64,000 nt of DNA from Cerasicoccus sp. TK19100. GTDB taxonomy: Bacteria; Verrucomicrobiota; Verrucomicrobiia; Opitutales; Cerasicoccaceae. Position numbers and translations under genes: made by a program. The notes beneath the pieces are model-generated. The model worked only from the letters and a program-made list of their open reading frames with translations. It ran no database searches and was not told the DNA's origin. This document shows, one piece after another, positions 1-7,437 of this stretch (its first letter is position 1; every line of letters starts with the position of its first letter). The stretch is from NCBI RefSeq assembly GCF_027257155.1, contig NZ_JAPWDU010000005.1, forward strand, positions 1 to 64,000, given 5' to 3'.

Positions 1-81
1 AGCCATTTTATTGGACCGCAACTGCCGAGGATATTATCGCAAAGGTCGCACACCTATGTGCTAAACTTCGCTGACAACACA

Positions 82-156
82 CTAGGGCTGCGCTTCAGTC
101 GCGCTGCGACTTACGCTGACCCTAGGCTAGTATGAGTTCGCACCTTTGGTGCTCAT
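82..156. repeat. Cluster of short palindromes at window start
   Basis: The first 229 bases hold no convincing gene. They contain CTAGGG (82-87) paired with CCCTAG (120-125). They also contain a hairpin at 132-156, in which ATGAG/CTCAT and GCACC-TTT-GGTGC stems are separated by a 3-nt bulge. The style resembles the palindrome mosaic after purH. No T-run follows, so a terminator role is not supported. Confidence 0.4.
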
Positions 157-229
157 CTTCAAGGACTGATGGTAGTCCGGCTTGATCGCGATTGATTCTT
201 TTGAATGTCCGTTGGCCCAAGGCCGGGCT

Positions 230-913
230 TTACGTTTTCTTGGCCACAAAGATCATCTGCCAGCCGAACATGCCGGGGAACGCTTTGGTGGCGGCGCGAT
301 CAATGGCGGAAGCCAGGCCGGAAGGCATGAGTTTGCGCAAGGGGCCGATGGGGGCGTTGCCTTCCGCAAAGGCCTCCACAATAGTGAAGCCGTGGCTGCG
401 CAGCAGGTCTTGGGCGGACTTAAAGGTGTACCACTTGAAGTGGGTGTTGTCCATGATGCCGCCCGATTCGTATTCAAACTCGCCCAGCAGCATTTTTAGC
501 CGATTGCGGTGGATGAGTAAGTTGGGCAGGGCGACCACGAATACGCCGTCGTCCGTCAATACGCGCCGGATGTCGGCCAGGAGTTTTTCGGGAAAGCAAA
601 TGTGCTCCAGAACGTGGGAGGCCAGAATCGCATCGTAGCCTGCGGTAACTTCGGCGGGGAGCCCGGATTCGAGGTTGTGAATGTAAACCGCGTTGAGGCA
701 TTTCCGGGCAATGGCCGCTTCGCTCTCAGAAAGGGTGAGCCCATCGACTTGGGCCCCGGTTTGAGCAAGGGCGCGTCCGTTGTCGCCAGCACCGCAGCCG
801 ACATCCAATACGCGCTTGGCGCTTGGCGGAATGCAGCCTATCACGCCGGGGTTGCCTGAGTTTTGGTAAACCTTGTCGTTTACTGGATCGTTTTTGATGC
901 CCTCGGCTTTCAT
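230..913 (-). CDS. Class I SAM-dependent methyltransferase
   Basis: Predicted soluble methyltransferase of 227 residues with a Rossmann-type SAM-binding fold. Motif I is visible near the N-terminus as RVLDVGCGAGDNG. A later segment, ILASHVLEH followed by a leader-strand FVVALPN, matches the Methyltransf_11/23 pattern seen in small-molecule and cell-surface sugar methyltransferases. The acceptor cannot be read from the sequence. I chose the ATG at 913. A TTG at 925 would add four residues, and neither has a clear Shine-Dalgarno site. The gene runs in the same direction as the ACT-domain gene upstream, 45 bases away, so they may be co-transcribed. Confidence 0.75.
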   Translation of the reverse strand: MKAEGIKNDPVNDKVYQNSGNPGVIGCIPPSAKRVLDVGCGAGDNGRALAQTGAQVDGLTLSESEAAIARKCLNAVYIHNLESGLPAEVTAGYDAILASHVLEHICFPEKLLADIRRVLTDDGVFVVALPNLLIHRNRLKMLLGEFEYESGGIMDNTHFKWYTFKSAQDLLRSHGFTIVEAFAEGNAPIGPLRKLMPSGLASAIDRAATKAFPGMFGWQMIFVAKKT

Positions 914-958
914 CGGGTCGGTCAACTTGGGTCCAGGCGTTGACTCGTTGCGCGCAGC

Positions 959-1417
959 TTAGCGTGCGAGGTCGTTGAGCTTGAGGACCTTGATGCCGCT
1001 GGAGGTGAGAATGTCGGTGGCCATATCGTTGTCTTCCAGGTGGAGGACGAGACCGCACTTGCCGTTGGGGCGCATGAGCATCGGGTAAGTGTAGTGGATG
1101 TTGATCTCGGTCTGAGTCAATGCGCAGGTGACGTTGCGAATGTCATCCTCGGAATTGAACTCGACGACCATAACCTCGTTGAGCGAGTAGGCAAAGGCAT
1201 GCTGCTCGAAGAGGTCTTTGGCGCTTTCCCAGTAGTCGGGGATCAGGCGGATAATGGCACTGTCCGTCGTGTCGACCGTGCAGATCGACAAGATGTGAAT
1301 GTCGTGCTGGGCCAAAAGGCCGATGATGTCATTAAGACGACCGACTTTGTTGTCCGCAAAAATGGAGAATTGCCGGATGTAATCATCGCCCGGGCTGCGC
1401 AGTATTTCCGCACTCAT
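959..1417 (-). CDS. Tandem ACT-domain protein
   Basis: A 152-residue protein made almost entirely of two ACT-like repeats. The first starts at about residue 14 with FSIFADNKVGRLNDI, the usual ACT opening in which a small ligand binds at the first strand-helix turn. The second covers about residues 82-148. No catalytic domain is attached. Stand-alone ACT proteins of this type are usually amino-acid-responsive regulators or subunits. The ligand is unknown. Its promoter region holds a word-repeat inverted element (1464-1613). Confidence 0.7.
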   Translation of the reverse strand: MSAEILRSPGDDYIRQFSIFADNKVGRLNDIIGLLAQHDIHILSICTVDTTDSAIIRLIPDYWESAKDLFEQHAFAYSLNEVMVVEFNSEDDIRNVTCALTQTEINIHYTYPMLMRPNGKCGLVLHLEDNDMATDILTSSGIKVLKLNDLAR

Positions 1418-1463
1418 AAGTGGGTTATATAAAGCGTCTTACGTATGTAAGACAATCTCTATT

Positions 1464-1613
1464 TTGGAGTGAGCAAATTTTGGAGTGAGCAAATTAAAGA
1501 GAGCAAATTAAAGTGTCGATTTGTTAGGGGAGGGGGAGAAGCTTGGGTTTGCGCCTATTGCAAAATCACTTCACCCAACTCTTTAATCTTTAATTTGCTC
1601 ACTTTAACACTCC
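1464..1613. repeat. Word-repeat inverted element
   Basis: The left arm holds two direct copies of TGGAGTGAGCAAATT (1465-1479 and 1481-1495) and a third, degenerate copy ending in GAGCAAATTAAAG (to 1513). The right arm (about 1580-1613) is their reverse complement, TCTTTAATTTGCTCACT then ACACTCC. The right arm touches the stop codon of the next minus-strand gene at 1613. The central part (1515-1579) is a G-rich, unrelated loop. Confidence 0.75.
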
Positions 1614-2125
1614 TAACGCGCCAGCGTTAGGTCCACCATCAGGTCGTGGGCAATGGATTCCAGCTCGGCCTGGATGGCTTGCTGGGCGTCGTCGCCGCCG
1701 CCGCTGAGGCGCATCTTGGCCCGGAAAAGCGGAGCGCCGGAGTCGGGCGCGGCTTCGGTGGAGGTCGTGAGCTCCTCGATGTTGACCCCGGCTGCGGCCA
1801 AGGCACGGGAAATCTTTTGGACAATGCCGGGCTGATCGCCGCCGAGCAGGTCGAGGCTGAAGCAGGGACCACTGGGCGCGGTGGACTTTTCTTCCACGTG
1901 CATGGTCAGCTCGAGGTCGGGGATTTCGCGCAGGGCGTCGCAAAGGGCGGCGGCCTGGTCATTGGCGACATGGACTTCCAGCAGGCCGACGAATCGCTGG
2001 GCTAGGTGGGCCATGCGGCTCTGTTCCCAGTTGCCGCCGTTTTCGGCGATAACGCGTGCCATACGCTCGACCAGACCAGGCTGGTCGCGTCCACTGAGGG
2101 TAAGGATCAACGAAGAATGGCTCAT
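1613..2125 (-). CDS. GcvR-like double ACT-domain regulator
   Basis: A 170-residue protein with two ACT domains, about residues 5-80 (LILTLSGRDQPGLVERMARVIAENGGNW) and 90-165 (DLLGGDQPGIVQKISRALAAAGVNIEEL). The paired G-x-D-x-P-G-(L/I)-V openings are the signature of the glycine cleavage repressor family GcvR. In enterobacteria GcvR acts by binding GcvA rather than DNA. No gcv genes or LysR regulator are nearby, so the target is unknown. The ATG at 2125 is the natural start because the ACT strand begins a few residues later. Confidence 0.75.
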   Translation of the reverse strand: MSHSSLILTLSGRDQPGLVERMARVIAENGGNWEQSRMAHLAQRFVGLLEVHVANDQAAALCDALREIPDLELTMHVEEKSTAPSGPCFSLDLLGGDQPGIVQKISRALAAAGVNIEELTTSTEAAPDSGAPLFRAKMRLSGGGDDAQQAIQAELESIAHDLMVDLTLAR

Positions 2126-2261
2126 GGCTGCATCGAATCGTTGTCGTGCCTGCGGGTCAAGGGTGATCGTTGTGGGAGGTGGCGCTCGCGAGCGGGGGAG
2201 GGTTTATTGTATTCGCAACTCAAGTCGCACCCAGTCGGTGCAACTGGTTTGCGAAGGATGC

Positions 2262-2389
2262 GTTTGGAGTGCGGCAGCCCTCTGGCGCTTTCGCATGGAA
2301 CCGAAGACAATGAAGAATTGCACCAAGTGTCGCTTGCTTACGTGCTCGCAAAATGCTGAAAGCGCCAGGGGGCTGGCGCACTCCAAACT
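2262..2389. repeat. REPIN-like inverted repeat, GGAG family
   Basis: Two arms of about 35 bases (2262-2296 and 2353-2389) are inverted copies with two mismatches and one indel. Each arm reads GTTTGGAG, then a small hairpin (GCGCCAG-CTGGCGC in the right arm), then CTTTC. The spacer is about 56 bases. The 286-base gap between the GcvR-like and ICMT-like genes contains this and, at about 2180-2195, a short GCTCGCGAGC palindrome. Confidence 0.8.
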
Positions 2390-2412
2390 TAGGCAATGTT
2401 TTTGCCAACTGA

Positions 2413-2856
2413 TCAGAGCCAGGGGCGGACGCGCTGGCGGTAGGCGGCGAATTCGGAGCTGTGCGTCTTGGCGAGGATGCGTTCCTCGGGGCGGATGAAT
2501 GCCCAGTGCAGCACCGCGATCAGGATCGGTATCGGCAGCAGTGTTATCCACGCGTGATGAAGCGTGGCCAGGCCGAAAAGCATGATCACCTGGCCAAGGT
2601 AAATGGGGTTGCGCGAGATGCGGAACACGCCATCGGTGATGAGGTGCGTGGGTTCGCGAAAGGGGCAGATCGGCGTCTCGTGGAGCCGGAACGACATCCA
2701 TGCTCCGAGCACGAAAAACATCCCCAGCCCGAGCAATGTGTATCCCGCCGCATACCACGGCCAGCCACCGCTACCTGAGTTGGAAGCCCAGCCCAAGACG
2801 AATTGCGCGATCACAGCCAGTAGAAACCAGAAAGGCGGCAGCTTGAGCGGGTTCAT
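2413..2856 (-). CDS. Isoprenylcysteine carboxyl methyltransferase-like membrane protein
   Basis: An integral membrane protein of 147 residues with about four hydrophobic segments. The C-terminal half carries the ICMT/PEMT family pattern: GVFRISRNPIYLGQVIMLFG, then a final WAFIRPEERILAKTHSSEF with the R-x-E-E segment that binds SAM in this family. Bacterial members methylate unknown substrates and are often annotated only as isoprenylcysteine carboxylmethyltransferase family proteins. The ATG at 2856 is directly followed by a hydrophobic stretch. Confidence 0.75.
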   Translation of the reverse strand: MNPLKLPPFWFLLAVIAQFVLGWASNSGSGGWPWYAAGYTLLGLGMFFVLGAWMSFRLHETPICPFREPTHLITDGVFRISRNPIYLGQVIMLFGLATLHHAWITLLPIPILIAVLHWAFIRPEERILAKTHSSEFAAYRQRVRPWL

Positions 2857-2904
2857 GTTTTTAGCCGCGGATTGACGCGGATGGAACGCGGATTTTTTGG
2901 TGAG

Positions 2905-3057
2905 GGTAGGGCGCAGTCTCCTGACATGCCGATGCGTTGGATTAGCGTAGGCCGGTCTCTTTAGAGGCCGGCAGGTTGACGGTGCAGCAGACGGATGGCT
3001 GAAGCCAACCGCTTACGCCACTCCACTGATGCGGCTGTCTGGAGACTGCGCCCTACC
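2905..3057. repeat. Composite REPIN-like element with nested hairpins
   Basis: The outer arms are GGTAGGGCGCAGTCTCC (2905-2921) and its exact inverse ending at 3057. Similarity continues inwards for about 30 more bases with mismatches. Inside lies a second hairpin, GTAGGCCGGTCTC-TTTA-GAGGCCGGC (2947-2972), also led by GTAG. A third stem GGTTG/CAACC closes the middle. The folded single strand would be cloverleaf-like. It fills the gap between the ICMT-like gene and ferritin. Confidence 0.75.
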
Positions 3058-3068
3058 TTTAATGCCGC

Positions 3069-3566
3069 TCAGATATCCTCGCGGGTGTTCGCGTCGTGGT
3101 CGAGATTGAAGAGGGCGTTGACGTGTTCGCCGGCGAGTTCGAGTTTTTGCACCCAGTCCGAGGCGGTCTTTTCTTCTTCGACTTGCTCTTGGAGGAACCA
3201 GCTCAGGAAGTGGCGGGTTTCGTAGTCCTTGGCCGTGTCAGCGACTTCGTAAATGTGGTGGATTTGCTTGGTGGTCTTTATCTCGCTTTCGAGTGCGAGT
3301 TGGAACGCCTCCAGTGGCTTCGAATACTTCGCCTTGGGTTCTTTAATGGCTTCCAGTTTTACCACGCCGCCACGGTCATTCAGGTAGTTAAAGAACTTCA
3401 TGGCGTGCATGCGCTCTTCCTCGCTCTGCTTGAGCATCCACTTCGCAAAGCCCGGGTAGGGCTGGGTCTCGAACCAGGCCGACATGGCGAGGTAGAGGTA
3501 GGAGGAGGTGAGTTCGTTATTGATCTGCGTGTTGATGGCCGCCGCCACTTCGTCGGAAATTTTCAT
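3069..3566 (-). CDS. ftnA: Non-heme ferritin
   Basis: A 165-residue bacterial ferritin, the cage subunit that oxidises Fe(II) and stores it as ferric mineral in the cytoplasm. The four-helix pattern is clear: INNELTSSYLYLAMSAWFE (helix A with the ferroxidase Glu), EEERMHAMKFF (helix B with E-x-x-H), LESEIKTTKQI (helix C) and WFLQEQVEEEKTASDW (helix D with the E-Q-x-x-E set). Length matches FtnA (about 165). No heme-binding Met of bacterioferritin type is obvious. It is monocistronic, with a possible promoter and an inverted repeat upstream. Confidence 0.93.
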   Translation of the reverse strand: MKISDEVAAAINTQINNELTSSYLYLAMSAWFETQPYPGFAKWMLKQSEEERMHAMKFFNYLNDRGGVVKLEAIKEPKAKYSKPLEAFQLALESEIKTTKQIHHIYEVADTAKDYETRHFLSWFLQEQVEEEKTASDWVQKLELAGEHVNALFNLDHDANTREDI

Positions 3567-3599
3567 AGCATAGATGTTGGTTAACGGTTGATGGCGTTA

Positions 3600-3628
3600 A
3601 ACTTAGACCACCTTCGTAATGGTGCCAA
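3600..3628 (-). promoter_or_regulatory. Candidate ferritin promoter
   Basis: Read on the minus strand: TTGGCA (3628-3623), a 17-base spacer, then TAAGTT (3605-3600), 34 bases before the ferritin ATG. The -35 hexamer lies inside an inverted repeat, GCCAAATGT-N6-ACATTTGC (about 3624-3646), which could be an operator. This is pattern recognition only. Confidence 0.35.
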
Positions 3629-3653
3629 ATGTTTTCCCACATTTGCGGGCACG

Positions 3654-3681
3654 AAAAAAGCGCGGCTGGTCTAGCCGCGCT
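3654..3681 (-). terminator. Rho-independent terminator of the PEP-CTERM gene
   Basis: On the minus strand a 9-bp stem AGCGCGGCT/AGCCGCGCT with a 4-base loop is followed by six T. It lies 24 bases after the stop of the PEP-CTERM gene at 3705. Confidence 0.9.
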
Positions 3682-3704
3682 TCGTGGAAAGTAAGATTGC
3701 AGGA

Positions 3705-4379
3705 TTACTTGCGGCGACGCCAAGCAACCAAACCTAGCACGCCGATACCGGCTAGCAGGGCGTAAGTCGAGGGCTCGGGGACTTGTGTGGCGTTGATCTG
3801 CACGTTGTCGATATCCAGGAATCCTGCGACACTGCCCCAGCTAACACTGCGAATGCGGATCGAGACGTTGGACTGGCCGTTTACTGCGGCGGGTAGTGCA
3901 ACGCTGGCAGTATCCCAACCAGCATTGTAGGATTCATCTTCAACAAAGTCTTCCCAGTTGGTGCCACCGTCCAGGCTGTAATCGACATCCAGGTTGGTGT
4001 CCCAAGTGAAGAAATTTTCGCTTTGGTAAGCGAATGAGACGACGACATCCTCGTAGCCAGAGAAATTAAAGCCATTAATTCTGAATGAGGCGCTGTCGTA
4101 GGCGGCACCCACATGATACCAGCCAACGGAGTTATTATCCGCGATGGGAGGGATTGGCGGGAGGATGTTTACCTCGGTGCCATCTTCATTGCTCAACTCA
4201 GAGCCGATCCCCACGCTAAAGTGGGTGAACACTGAAGATACCCCAGTCTGGCTTCCGTCATTAGGGGTGAGTTTGTCCCAAATGGCCTCTTCGTCCATAT
4301 TCCAGTAGGTGATCAACTCGGCTTGTGCCGCGGATACCCCGATTAGGCCCGTGATAAGCAATAGGTAGGATTTGTTCAT
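3705..4379 (-). CDS. PEP-CTERM sorting-domain protein
   Basis: An exported protein of 224 residues. The N-terminus is a signal peptide (MNKSYLLLITGLIGVSAAQA). The C-terminus is a textbook PEP-CTERM tail: VPEPSTYALL, a hydrophobic helix, then WRRRK. Exosortase is expected to cut at this tail. The middle is rich in Asn, Gly, Ser and acidic residues, with a predicted beta-sandwich segment (WEDFVEDESYNAGWDTASVALP ending in SIRIRSVSWG) resembling carbohydrate-binding jelly rolls. The substrate is unknown. It is a single gene with its own terminator. No exosortase gene is in the window. Confidence 0.85.
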   Translation of the reverse strand: MNKSYLLLITGLIGVSAAQAELITYWNMDEEAIWDKLTPNDGSQTGVSSVFTHFSVGIGSELSNEDGTEVNILPPIPPIADNNSVGWYHVGAAYDSASFRINGFNFSGYEDVVVSFAYQSENFFTWDTNLDVDYSLDGGTNWEDFVEDESYNAGWDTASVALPAAVNGQSNVSIRIRSVSWGSVAGFLDIDNVQINATQVPEPSTYALLAGIGVLGLVAWRRRK

Positions 4380-4432
4380 AAAATTATACTAGATGCTTGG
4401 TTAGGGTAAATATTCCCTGATTTTTTACGATC

Positions 4433-5272
4433 CTAAAAATCACCCGCAAAGAAGGGATTTCGCTGTTGCTCGTTGGTGACGGTGGTCATCGGGCCGTGAC
4501 CGGGGCAGAGGATGGCCTCGCCAGGCAAACTGAGGATGTGCTCGCGGATCATTTTGAGCGCGAGTCGGTAGTTCGCGCGGACGCCACCGATGGAACCGGC
4601 AAAAATGGCATCGCCCACAATGGCGACCGTGCGGGCGAGGCCTTCGACGATGAAGCTTGTCCCGCCCGGTGAGTGGCCGCTGGTTACGCGGGCGGTAATC
4701 TTGAGCGAGCCGAGCGTGAAGGATTCGCCATCGCGCAGCTCCGTGGCACCGGTGAGCGACTCGCTGGGGTGGGCATAAACTTTGCCACCGGGCTCAAGGC
4801 GGGCTTTGAGCGAGCTAAGGTCCTTAATGTGATCGCGGTGGGTGTGCGTTATATAAATAGACTGCAGCGTCCAGCCTTTGCGTTGCAGCATGGCGATCAG
4901 CGGGGATGCATCGGCACCGGTGTCGAAGGCGGCGGCCTGGCCCGTGGCGGGGTCGGCGATCAGGTAGGCGTTGACCGTCATTTCCTCGTAGCCGGGGACG
5001 GGATGCGGGGTGTTGATCTGCGCGAGTCCGTCGAGCTCGATGGGGTCAGGATACCAGGTCTTTTCGCCGAGGGCGATTAGGGCGTCGGCGTCGAGACCGA
5101 GGCTGGGCGCGATGACGCGAGCGGTGTCGGCACAGAAGGTGCCTTTGCGCAGTTGGCGGATGGCTTGGCGGTCGGCCCCGCATTGTTCGGCGAGCTCGCC
5201 GTCGCTAAGGCCGAGGCCGGATTGTGCTTTGCCGACGACGTCTTCGGCGAGGTCTTCAATGGGAATGCTCAT
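4433..5272 (-). CDS. HTH-fused metallo-beta-lactamase-fold hydrolase
   Basis: A 279-residue, two-part protein. Residues about 20-68 form a helix-turn-helix-like region (LSDGELAEQCGADRQAIRQLRKGT). Residues 85-279 form a metallo-beta-lactamase fold with the zinc ligands THTHRDH (H143, H145, D147, H148), GHSPGGTSF, VGDAIFAG and a final CPGHGP. The MBL half resembles glyoxalase II-type thioester hydrolases. The HTH half could bind DNA or act only as a structural cap. I chose the ATG at 5272, because an upstream extension to 5407 would cross the start of the divergent lipoprotein gene. Confidence 0.75.
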   Translation of the reverse strand: MSIPIEDLAEDVVGKAQSGLGLSDGELAEQCGADRQAIRQLRKGTFCADTARVIAPSLGLDADALIALGEKTWYPDPIELDGLAQINTPHPVPGYEEMTVNAYLIADPATGQAAAFDTGADASPLIAMLQRKGWTLQSIYITHTHRDHIKDLSSLKARLEPGGKVYAHPSESLTGATELRDGESFTLGSLKITARVTSGHSPGGTSFIVEGLARTVAIVGDAIFAGSIGGVRANYRLALKMIREHILSLPGEAILCPGHGPMTTVTNEQQRNPFFAGDF

Positions 5273-5324
5273 GGCGAAATGAATTGCGGTGATTGGCAGC
5301 TTGTCCAGTGTTGGCGGACGTTTT

Positions 5325-6245
5325 ATGAACACAAGGGGAAAAACATTTTGGGCCGTCGTGGCGTTGGCGCTGTTGACCGGATGCGCGACCTCCGCCGGCA
5401 CGGGCAAGGTGGCCTACTACGATGTGCCCCAGCGCGGCGCGGTGGCGCTGGAGGAAGTTGGCGAGTTGCCCCGCGCCATCAACGAATCATCCGGCCTGGC
5501 GCGTGGCGCGGAAGCGGGTGTTTACTGGACAATGAACGACAGCGGCGACCGTGCGCGGATTTTCGCGATCAATGCCTATGGGCAAGTGATCGGCAAGGCC
5601 GGTGCCGAGGGCGTGGCGGTCGAGGGCGCACGGAATCAAGATTGGGAAGACCTCGCCAGCGATTTTAACGGCAACCTCATCATTGCCGACTTGGGTAATA
5701 ACAACAACCGCCGCCGCAACCTGACCCTCTACCGCGTGCCGATGCCGGACTACGCGACCGCAACGAGCATCACGCCCACGGAGACTTGGCGTGTGCATTA
5801 TCCGGAGCAGTGGGAGTTCCCGCCGCCGATGAATAACTTTGACTGCGAGGCCGTCTTCGTTGCGCAGGATCAGATTTATCTCGTCATGAAGCACCGGGCC
5901 GACCGCGACGCCGCGCTTTACCGGATGGACACGTTCGATAAAGAGAAGTCCAACGCGCTGACCTTGGTCGCGAAAGCGAACCTCCGCGAGATGGTCACTG
6001 CCGCGGATTCCTGGAACAACGGTGAGCGCATCGCGGTGCTGACTTATACGGGTGTGTGGGTGTTCGACCCGCCCGGAGGCGATGCCGACAAGATGTTCGA
6101 GGGGCCGGCGCTGTGGCTGCCGATTCGCGAAGGCCAGATCGAGGCCATCTGCTTCATGGACGCCGATACGTTGCTCTTAACGAATGAGCAGCGTGGCGTA
6201 TTTCATTTGCCAATCTCGCGGATGCTGACGGTGGGGCGGCGGTAG
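5325..6245 (+). CDS. Putative beta-propeller lipoprotein
   Basis: 306 residues starting with a lipoprotein signal (MNTRGKTFWAVVALALLTGCATS, lipobox LTGC). The body has recurrent blades with motifs such as ESSGLARG, VYWTMNDSGDRARIFAIN, NQDWEDLASD and LIIADLGNNNNRRRNLTLYRV. These are typical of secreted six-bladed propellers related to the phytase-like and NHL groups. No catalytic residues can be assigned. The start at 5325 gives the complete signal peptide, whereas a GTG at 5289 would bury it. It is divergent from the HTH-MBL gene with 52 bases between them. Confidence 0.65.
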   Translation: MNTRGKTFWAVVALALLTGCATSAGTGKVAYYDVPQRGAVALEEVGELPRAINESSGLARGAEAGVYWTMNDSGDRARIFAINAYGQVIGKAGAEGVAVEGARNQDWEDLASDFNGNLIIADLGNNNNRRRNLTLYRVPMPDYATATSITPTETWRVHYPEQWEFPPPMNNFDCEAVFVAQDQIYLVMKHRADRDAALYRMDTFDKEKSNALTLVAKANLREMVTAADSWNNGERIAVLTYTGVWVFDPPGGDADKMFEGPALWLPIREGQIEAICFMDADTLLLTNEQRGVFHLPISRMLTVGRR

Positions 6246-6274
6246 GTGTTGTTACCGCTTGGAGGGTTCTTTGA

Positions 6275-6418
6275 GGTGGCGGCCGATGTCCCTATCGGCC
6301 AGAGCAGCGGCCAATAGCTAGGGATATTTCAATAGACTTATCTGCCATAAGCTGCTCTCGCGAACTTATGGATGCTGGCAGCCGAGTCTCTGGCCGATAG
6401 GGATATCGGCCGCCACCT
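6275..6418. repeat. REPIN-like inverted repeat, family 1 copy A
   Basis: 144 bases with two 30-base inverted arms. The left arm begins AGGTGGCGGCCGATGTCC and continues CTATCGGCCAGAG (6275-6304). The right arm (6388-6418) is its inverse with one mismatch. Each arm is itself a hairpin (GGCCGAT/ATCGGCC). The spacer is about 83 bases. A second copy of the family lies at 55044-55188. Confidence 0.9.
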
Positions 6419-6441
6419 TTGGGGAATGGCCTGTGGTAGAA

Positions 6442-7170
6442 TTAGCTAGTTTGGCCGATCAGCCCCTGGGCATATCGCTGGGTGGACTTAGCGTCTTGGC
6501 AGAGCCAGCGGGTTAGAATGCGCTCTTGTTCCTCGTCGCTGAGCCGCCAGGGGAGGTCGCTGTCGCGGAGGCGTTCGGTGAGCTCGTAGAGGCAGAGCGA
6601 GCTGAAGACGGACAAATTGTAGCTCTGAGTGAAGCCGTGCATCGGCAGGCTGAACCAGACATCGGCCGCGTCGTGGGCGGCTTGAGAAAGACCCTTACGC
6701 TCATGGCCGATCAGGACGGCCAGGGGCTTGTCGAGGGGGATCTCGTCGAGGGGCAGCGCGTCGTCGCGCAGCGTGGCGGCGGCGGTGCGGTAACCCTGCG
6801 CGCGGAGGCGGTCCAGGCAGTCGGTGGTCTGCTCGTAGCGCTCGACATCGATCCACTTCGCGCCGCCCATGGCGACCTGGTTGCTGATCTTGAACTTCTT
6901 GGTGACCTCGGCCACGTGGACCGTTTGTACGCCAAAACATTCGCAGGTGCGCAGAACGGCGGAGCTGTTGTGCGGCTGAAAGATGTCCTCCAGCACGACC
7001 GTGAGCCACTGGGTGCGCTCGCCGAGGACGCGCTTCATCTCGGTCAGGCGGCGCGGGTGGTCACGCTCGATAATGAGCTTTTCCCGCAGTTGGGCGAGCT
7101 GGTCGCGCGGCATGGACTCCAGCGCGGCGACGAGCTCATCGGGCAGAGGATCGAATACGGGATTGGGCAT
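6442..7170 (-). CDS. trmH: SPOUT-class tRNA 2'-O-methyltransferase, TrmH family
   Basis: 242 residues with the three SpoU/TrmH motifs: motif 1 QPHNSSAVLRTCECFGV, motif 2 LIGHERKGLS and motif 3 LPMHGFTQSYNLSVFSSL. These form the deep trefoil knot that binds SAM. The overall layout, without an N-terminal RlmB-type substrate domain but with short extensions on both ends, resembles E. coli TrmH (229 residues), which methylates G18 of tRNA. Target assignment rests on this similarity. It is divergent from rpsU. A word-repeat element begins 5 bases before its start codon. Confidence 0.8.
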   Translation of the reverse strand: MPNPVFDPLPDELVAALESMPRDQLAQLREKLIIERDHPRRLTEMKRVLGERTQWLTVVLEDIFQPHNSSAVLRTCECFGVQTVHVAEVTKKFKISNQVAMGGAKWIDVERYEQTTDCLDRLRAQGYRTAAATLRDDALPLDEIPLDKPLAVLIGHERKGLSQAAHDAADVWFSLPMHGFTQSYNLSVFSSLCLYELTERLRDSDLPWRLSDEEQERILTRWLCQDAKSTQRYAQGLIGQTS

Positions 7171-7175
7171 CGGGG

Positions 7176-7358
7176 GATAATAGCGAAGGCCGAATGGGGA
7201 ATGGCGAATGTTTTATTTGGAATGGCGAATGGTGAATTTAGGATTGCGAATGGCGAATAGCTCAGGGCGAATCCCCGTGGCATGGAAAGTGGAATATCCT
7301 TCATTTCGGCATTCGCTATCCACAATTCGTCATTCGTTATTACTTATTCGCTATTATC
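7176..7358. repeat. Word-repeat inverted element between trmH and rpsU
   Basis: The outer ends are perfect 12-mers GATAATAGCGAA (7176-7187) and TTCGCTATTATC (7347-7358). The left half carries three exact copies of GAATGGCGAAT (7199-7209, 7220-7230, 7248-7258) plus degenerate ones. The right half is built from ATTCG and TTCGCTAT words in the opposite sense. It occupies most of the 267-base divergent gap. Confidence 0.8.
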
Positions 7359-7371
7359 TACCGAATTTCGC

Positions 7372-7401
7372 TTGACGAATGGCGGAAGATGTCGCTTTAT
7401 C
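7372..7401 (+). promoter_or_regulatory. Candidate rpsU promoter
   Basis: TTGACG at 7372-7377 is followed, 17-18 bases later, by an AT-rich hexamer (CTTTAT/TTTATC, 7395-7401), about 37 bases before the rpsU ATG. The -35 match is good and the -10 match weak. It lies just outside the word-repeat element. Confidence 0.4.
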
Positions 7402-7437
7402 CTCTGCTTTTTCCCACAATTACTTTTAAGAATTCCT

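Noticed and set aside
7176-7358. CRISPR array
   Set aside because: The repeated words are 11 bases, unevenly spaced, and mirrored in an inverted arm. There are no regular spacers and no cas genes.
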